Origin: Rhipicephalus microplus
Taxonomy: Eukaryota > Arthropoda > Arachnida > Ixodida > Ixodidae
Reading direction: 5' to 3'
Length of the DNA stretch: 64,000 nt
Assembly (NCBI RefSeq): GCF_043290135.1
Contig: NC_134709.1
Span: 64,652,556-64,716,555, forward strand
Below, piece after piece: positions 57,565 to 64,000 of the stretch (positions are counted from its first letter, which is position 1; each line of letters starts with the position of its first letter). The translations under genes and the position numbers were made by a program. The notes beneath the pieces were generated by a model. That model ran no database searches and was not told where the DNA came from. It worked only from the letters and a program-made list of their open reading frames with translations.

Positions 57565-59504
57565 GAGACCAAGGTCTCCGGTTATCCCTAGGAAACATAC
57601 GTATAGAAACGCTCAGGCATCTTTTTTTGTTACTTTTTGCGCATGCAGTAAGATTGTTTAGTAACAATTTATTCGGAAGACGGGTGTTTTGTATGCACTC
57701 TCTTCCAACGTGAGTCCCAGTGGGAAGTAAAATGAAAAAAGAATTAATAATAACGAAATAGCATTCCATTCAGGTATCTAACGCGGAAGCACTCAGCGTA
57801 GTCTTTTAGTATTTCTTTCTTCCTTTAATACCTCGACTAAAGATCCTTTCGGTGGACCTTTCTTCCGCCTTTCGTTCTAATCCCAACACGCAGCGATCTT
57901 GGGTGAACCGGCCGCTCCATTTTTATTGACATCGACGACGGTATAGCAGTCAAGCACGCGTCCGCATGGGCGGGCGCGCAGCACAATAGATCTAGCTCGA
58001 TACACACACACGTGGCGCCACGATTCGCCGGGACGACACAACCGTCACGGCTCGCTTGGATTCAATTCCAGGGGACAAAGCATTCTCCGGAACATCGCAC
58101 ATTTCGCAAGGGCGTCATCCCCTCAAGCGAATCTTGGCTCGAAAAAAAAAACAAAGAAAGAAAGAAAGAAAGAAAGAAAAAAAGGAAAAAAAAACATGCG
58201 TGGCTGGTTTATCATCCACGGTCGTTTGCGTTTCACAATTTGAAAATTTTTCGGAACCCTCCTTTTAAAAAGCCCATTCGCATTTCGACCTTTTCGGACA
58301 CGCTGGCCAAACATGAAAAAAACCAACAAAGGAAATGCCTTAGAAACGCGAATACGCCATAGATTACGAAGTGATGCTGACGGCAATGGCACATCATCTT
58401 TTTTACTCACTTTGTGTTTTTCCGAAATTCACTTTTCGTACAACATTGTGCTACTGTACCAAAAACGAGCCTTTTATTTGTTTTAATGTCTTTCTTTAAA
58501 TTTTGAATGACCAGAAACTTTTACTGCCAGCAACGCGTTTAAATCATCGCCCGTCTATCTTTTTTTTTTTAGTATTGTTCACTTTGTTGTCGTTCCATGT
58601 GGTCTGTAGGCTGAGGTCTGCTCTGTTGATCAAACAGGGTAAAAAGTTCACGTAAACTGCTAGTTTAACTTACATAGAAGCCCACGTATCAAGTAGCTGG
58701 TAGTTAGGATTGCCCCCCTCACTATTTGAGCATCGCGGGGACAACTACCAGCAAGCAAGAAATGAAAATAAAATACATCACAGCCGCAAGTAGTCACGGC
58801 TTCTGGCATTTGCCCTGCATGCATAGCGAGAGACTAAGATTTTTGTTTTAATTACAGAACTTTCCGGTGCTTTCGATAACCACGCCATTTTATTGCTCTT
58901 TATAACTCATCCATTGCATCCATGTGCGATAGAAAAGAAGGATGAAGAAGAAAGATTTCGGAAGCAAGGCTGTATTGTTAGCCAAATAGTGCACTTGCAA
59001 TGTACAGCAAATACTTCGCAGATGAAATTATGATGCCACGGTTCACGAGCACAAACGCACAATAGTTGGAAAACTAACGATGTACAATAGTGGGAAACCG
59101 CGGAAGCGAGACAGCAGCCTTGAGAATACCACTTTGTCAACTGGAGTACAGGGTTTCTTCATTTGGCGTGCCACACGCGCCGTCACAAAAGGCGAAGGCA
59201 CGCTGGCCGTACGACAGAGAAAGCAGTCTGAAGTCAAACAAGCAGTTATGTACTCATAGTGTGAGCTAGTTCCGCTCTCAAATACCACGCCACTAAAAAA
59301 ACACCCAAATAATAAATTACTTACAGGAGGTAGGCACTAAATAACCAAGCAATAGTGAATAGTGCTTCGCTAACGTGACAGTACACCGAACTATAAACAC
59401 AAGTCTTGCACAAGCCCTGATAACAGGCAGACTGCCCAGGTACGCTCCCCCCTCCCCATTTATGGCGCTGAACCAAAAAAAAAATCGGTAGATCCCACGT
59501 ACCT
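57565..59504. other. Anonymous DNA
   Basis: No gene or transposon protein recognised. A purine tract (GAAA)n lies at 58141-58195, and T runs at 58560-58571. Confidence 0.4.
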
Positions 59505-59671
59505 GCAGTAGAGAGAATAAAATGAGGGAAAGGCAGGGAGGTTAACCAGAAAATGGAGCATCCGGTTTGCTACCCTGCACTAGGGGAAGAGGGAATGGGG
59601 AAGAAAGATTGGAAAGAAAGCGAAGAGGGAAATAGACGCGCGCAAAAAAAAGGGGGGGGGGAGCTGGGGTG

Positions 59672-62600
59672 CTACAGTCTATACAATAGGCCGCTGCCAC
59701 GCAAAAAGTTCAGTAAGGCCTTCACTGATTTTCTGTGAGCACACAAATCATGTCGTCTTTCCAGCACTGATTGTTCAGACAAAGATCTGTCGTCAAGGCG
59801 AGCTAACGCAGCAGCTAGTTGCAGTCTTTGCACGCTGTAACGAGGGCAGTGACAGAGAACGTGCTCTATAGTTTCATCGCTGCCGCAATGACCGCAAGCA
59901 GCACTGTCTTCCATGCCGATTCGGAAGGCGAAAGCTTTGGTGAAAGCGACACCAAGCCATAGTCGGAAAAGCACCGTTGTCTCGAGTCGAGAGAGTCCAG
60001 ACGGGGGCCGGAGTCGACGAGACGTGTCCAATCTATGCAGTCGCGTGTGCCGTAAGCACTCGGCGTTCCACAGGGATTTTAATTCTGCATTAGCGATTTT
60101 TCGGATGGTCATTGCAGCATCAGTCCTTGCAAATGGTATACATTCTTCTTCACCATCTTCGTGTGCTGATCGAGCAGCTGCATCGGCATGTTCGTTGCCC
60201 AATATGCCGCAGTGACTTGGAAGCCACTGAAACGTGATTCTGTGTCCTTCGTCGAAGAGGTGGTGAAGCAGCTCTCTAATTTCCAGCAGTAGTTGCTCAT
60301 GAGGTCCCCGGCGTAAGACGAATATCAAACCCTTTAGTGCTGCCTTAGAGTCCGTGAACACGCTTCATTTCTTAGCTTCTTGGTGTTTAATGATTTTAAC
60401 TGCGCTACGTAGAGCAGAAAGTTCCGCAGCTGTCGATGATGTCTGGTGGGATAACCGAAACTTCACCGTTGTCGCTGTTGCAGGAAAGATCACCGACCCT
60501 GCAGACCCATCCACTTTAGTGGAAGCGTCAGTATATAGATGAGTATGCTCACTGTACTTCTCATATAACACGAGAAGAGAAAGCTACTTTAGCGGTAGAG
60601 ACGAGAGCCGGGCTTTTGACCCTATGCCTAGAACCGTGAGTTCAACATGTGCATAGGTCATACTCCATGGGGGAGTTGAAATCCTCGGTGGAGTTGTATA
60701 TCCCGTAGGAATGCGTGTGCGATATGACAAGACTGTCTGGCAAAATGAGGCACGAGGTCGGGCTTCTGGCAGTGAAGCTAGATAATGGGCAGGGGCATGA
60801 GTAAGATGCCTCACGTGTGCTCTGAGCACTTCCATCATGATATGCGTCTTGAGCGGGTAGTCATTAGCGATCTCGATTGTCTCAGCTGTTGATGAACATC
60901 GCGGTAGCTCCAGACAAACTCGCAGAGCCATAGCCTGGATGCTTTCGAGAGTCCGAATGTTGGTTCTACAGGTGTTGGTCAACACAGGCAAACTGTAGCG
61001 CAGAAAGCCAAGAAAAGGCGTCTTGTAAAATTGCATCATTGCATGTACTGAAGTCCCCCAGGTTTTTCCTCCAAGATACTTGAATAAGTTAGCAATTTCT
61101 GTCAACCTCTTCTCAAGTGGGCCACATGTGGGCCCCACCAAAGGTCTCTATCAATGAATACGCCTAGAAATCTGTGCGTCCTGACATATGGTATGACTTG
61201 GCCATCGATTGAATAGCGTATGGTCTCATTGGCTTTCGACTAAAAGCAATCAATGCGCATTTCGCTGGTGACATTTTCGGACCCTGGTCCTTGAGGTACA
61301 CTGATACCAACGTCACAGCTTTCTGAAGTCTTGCGCGTATCTGAGGTCTTGTCACGCCAGATGCCCAGACGCAGGTGTCGTCAGCGTACACGGATAACTT
61401 GACCACACTTGGTAGTCGTTCTACAAGACCAATGAGAATGAGGTTGAAGAGGGTTGGACTCAAGACGCCACCTTGCGGAACTCCACGATGCGTTGGGTGT
61501 TGGGAGGTTGGACCATCTGCAGTGTTCACAAATAAGGCCCGCCCTTGTAAATAACTGCGTGCCCAACAATACAGTTGCCCGCCTAGGCCCACTGACTCAA
61601 TGGCTTCGAGGATGGCGTCATGTAGAACGTTGTCGTATGCTCCTTTTACGTCAAGGAACATGGCAGCAGATAGTCATTTACATGCCTTTTGTTGCTGGAC
61701 ATACGTGACGAGATCTATAACGTTGTCGATCGAACATCGGTGACGGCGAAAACCAGCCATGGTGTTCGAATATATCTCATAGTATTCCAGGTACCATTAA
61801 AGCCTGGCCAAGATCATTCTCTCCATTACCTTTTCTACGCAACTTGGCAGTGCGATCGGTCGGTAAGAGGCAATGTCCAGGGGAGATTTGCCAGGCCTAA
61901 GAATCGGTACCAAGCGGCTAATCTTCCAATCTTGCGGAACGACGCCAGCTTGCCAGGAATCGTTTAAGATGTTAAGGAGTGCTTCTCGTGCCCGTTTACC
62001 AAGGTTACACAGCATCCTGTATGAGATGTCATCCGGGCCAGTTGACGACGACTTATTACATAAGACGAGCGCAGCATCGAGCTCCTGTGATGTAAACGGT
62101 AGATCCATGCGTGGGTCCTGTGAGTGAGGGATATGATTCACTGTATGTAGGCTTGTGTATGCTGTCTGGCCCACGGTCATAGCGCAGAATTCTTCTGCTA
62201 CCTCAATTTCGTGCCGGCGATGAAAAAGCGCGAGGGCTTTGAAGGGAAAACGCTGCTCTGGAACAGAACATAGGCCTCGCACAATTCTCCATATCTGAGA
62301 CAGTGGTTTATGAGGATCTAGCGACGCACAAAATTTCCTCCATCGTTGGGTGTTTAATTTGTCGAGGCGCCATTGTATCTTCTTTTGGATGCGCCGGGCT
62401 GTTTGTAGATCGTCTGCGGAATTGGTGCGTCGGTATCGTCTTTCGGCACGACGGCGGATCGCACGAAGTCGCTCCAGCTCGAGGTCAAATTCAGAGTACT
62501 TCGAAGAGCATATTATTGTGCGCATAGCCGCATGGGCAGCTTCCTTAATAGCTTGCTGAAGACCATTGGACAGGCCTTCTTCACAAGCATCCTCAAGTTG

Positions 62601-63341
62601 AGTTTTGAACACACTCCAATCTATTCTTTGTGTTGTGGTAGAGGAGTACGTGTTCGAAATACCTATAATCTTCAGATAAGTGAGGATGTGGTCGCTTCCG
62701 TGTGTTTCAATGTCCAAAAACCACTTTACCCGTGTAGCAAATCGGCGTGAAACAAAAGACAAATCAAGGCAGCTGCTATATGTAGTGCCTCGCAAAAACG
62801 TAGGACTGGCGTCATTCAGAAGGACGAGACCATGGCTGGAAACCAATGATGCTAGATGTCGTCCCGTTGAATTAAGCCTTGAGGTTCCCTAGATGGGATG
62901 ATGCGCTTTGAAATCCCCGGTGATAACCCACGGACCCGGTTCTGCCCTTAATATGCCGTCTAGATTGTTGGCGTTGAATTGACTTGATGGGGATATATAC
63001 ACACCTAGAAGTGCGAATGTCACCTTTCCTTTTTAAACAGACACGCACACATACTGACTGCCGTCGTGAGGTTGCACTGGCTGGACGACGTAAGTAAGCT
63101 CCCGGCGAATAAATACAACAACCTTGCTACTTTCGATGTTAATTGAGGAGAAAAATGACTCGTAGCCGGATAATCTGATTGGGTGCGATAATTTCAGTTC
63201 ACATATAATCATGATAGGAAATCGGTACGGATGAATGAACTGGCGAAAATCAAATATGCGATATCTCAGACCTCTTGCGTTCCACTGAAAAATCGACGCT
63301 TCTCTGACATCCGGCCGGAACGACTTGTGATTGTCGGCCAT
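59672..63341 (-). pseudogene. LINE ORF2, second copy: endonuclease, RT, RNase H
   Basis: ATG at 63341, four bases after the ORF1 stop. The endonuclease start ASIFQWNARGLRYRIFDFRQ and GYESFFSS are readable; 63033-62846 is disrupted by stops and small indels, including HPI-stop-G where Trp is expected. 62846-61797 is open (350 codons): SCLDLSFVSRRFATRVKWFL, GSDHILTYLKI, then STGPDDISYRMLCNLGKRAR and IASYRPIALPSCVEKVMERM of the reverse transcriptase. After two in-frame stops, 61661-61164 holds MFLDVKGAYDNVLHDAILEA, GVPQGGVLSPTLFNLI and the intact catalytic box YADDTCVW. A frameshift lies near 61150. RNase H: YTDAS, AAELSAL, VFTDSKAAL, WLPSHCGILGNEHADAA, with in-frame stops near 60585 and 60365. 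The C-terminal CGHCGSDETIEHVLCHC motif is intact. At least five breaks, so not functional. Confidence 0.9.
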
Positions 63342-63345
63342 GGCT

Positions 63346-64000
63346 TTACTGGAGGCTTGCAAGGACCGGACTCAATGCGTCCAGCACCTGTAGGCCGCTC
63401 CTAGCAGTTGGCATATCTATGCTTGTCAGAAGACTTCTGATGACACTCACAATGGATCGCACCATAGGAATAATTTGACGATCTGCTGATGGAGCCTCGT
63501 CAACAGCAGCATTGGCTTTCACTGGGAGCAGAGAGCGGGAAGGCTGCTCGGAAGGCCGTGCGTTCGCAAGCACCGGCCAGTCTTCCGGGGAGAGAGGCTT
63601 CGCCGGTGGAGGTATTCTTGTACTCTCTGGCTTTCTTCTGGATGTTAATGGTGGTGTAGACCGAAGTTGTGCGTGAATATCACCATGACTGGAGCGCTTC
63701 CGTCGGTGGCGACGTCGACGCCGGATTTTCTGTGAAGATTCTCTATGGGAGGAGTTATTCCTGACCATTTCTTTCAGGATACCCATTTCTTTCTTGAGTC
63801 TTGGGCATTCCTTAGACGGGGCTTCATGCGTACCTCGACAATTGCCACACTTATAAGTTGTTGCACAACAGGTGTCTACCATTGCGCCTCCGCGCACCGG
63901 GGGCATACGGTAGAGTTCGCACAGACGCCCTTGACATAGCCGATCTTGAAACATTTGTGGCACTAAAGCGGCTTTGGGACAAAATGCCGTATCACATGCC
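63346..64000 (-). pseudogene. LINE ORF1, second copy, partial
   Basis: The C-terminal part is open from 63963: KCGNCRGTHEAPSKECPRLK (second Cys cluster), an Arg-rich block (KIRRRRRHRRKR), a Pro-rich linker and a hydrophobic end (SGLQVLDALSPVLASLQ, TAA at 63346-63348). In another frame at 63990-63890 the first knuckle CHKCFKIGYVKGVC appears, with Tyr replacing the zinc-binding His, after a stop where Gln is expected. So one frameshift and one stop are visible. The N-terminal part lies outside the window. Confidence 0.85.

Larger units (their letters stand above)
59505..64000 (-). mobile_element. I/LOA-like LINE, second copy, runs off the right edge
   Basis: Same family as 26204-30846 but on the minus strand. 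It has a 3' UTR (59505-59671, containing GGTTAACCTCCCTGCCTTTC on the minus strand, like TGGTTAACCTCACTGCCTTC in the first copy), full ORF2 and ORF1 up to the window end. 4.5 kb is visible. Nucleotide divergence from the first copy is considerable, so they are separate old insertions, not a recent duplication. Confidence 0.9.

Overview
The window is eukaryotic nuclear DNA, most likely from a hard tick (Ixodidae, probably a metastriate such as Rhipicephalus, Dermacentor or Amblyomma). The reasons are spliced genes with GT..AG introns, very dense simple repeats, tRNA-headed SINEs of the type that fills tick genomes, an RNase H-bearing LINE of the I/LOA group, RTE LINEs with GAT-repeat tails, and a Ty3/Gypsy element. 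The species call rests on remembered repeat families and cannot be proved here. No operon, CRISPR array, rRNA or functional tRNA gene was seen.

Only two host genes are supported. On the minus strand, three phase-matched exons (8122-7927, 2049-1933, 1796-1581) encode the N-terminus of an ABCA-type ABC transporter; the rest lies beyond the left edge. On the plus strand, six phase-matched exons between 32465 and 44474 encode almost all of a cis-prenyltransferase related to DHDDS (dehydrodolichyl diphosphate synthase). Its motifs are markedly divergent, but the catalytic Asp and the Arg/Arg/Ser triad of the isopentenyl diphosphate site remain. A candidate tiny first exon with the right phase lies at 12647-12668.

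Most of the rest is repetitive. Region by region: 1-8.2 kb is ABCA exons and introns with a MITE, a tetranucleotide satellite and a (CA)n tract. 8.2-15.3 kb is largely anonymous, with SINE fragments, two TIR elements and polypyrimidine tracts. 15.6-21.8 kb is a graveyard of RTE LINE pieces in both orientations, SINEs and large microsatellites. 23.3-31.5 kb is a minus-strand Ty3/Gypsy element split in its gag region by a 4.6-kb plus-strand I-like LINE that left a 10-bp target-site duplication. 32-44.5 kb is the cis-prenyltransferase gene, whose introns hold SINEs, an RTE fragment and a CR1/L2-like LINE. 46.8-50.8 kb has an RTE fragment, a TIR element, a long (TA)n with an adjacent hairpin, and SINEs. 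50.85-57.17 kb is a three-copy tandem array of a roughly 2.07-kb unit built from smaller units of about 146 bp, each copy carrying a (TCTA)n block; the third copy contains a Harbinger-like MITE with a clean TAA duplication. 59.5-64 kb is a second, longer copy of the I-like LINE on the minus strand, running off the right edge.

I found no convincing new multigene system. The strongest leads are the divergent cis-prenyltransferase, the nested insertion, and the 2.07-kb satellite whose neighbouring copies reveal an empty insertion site.
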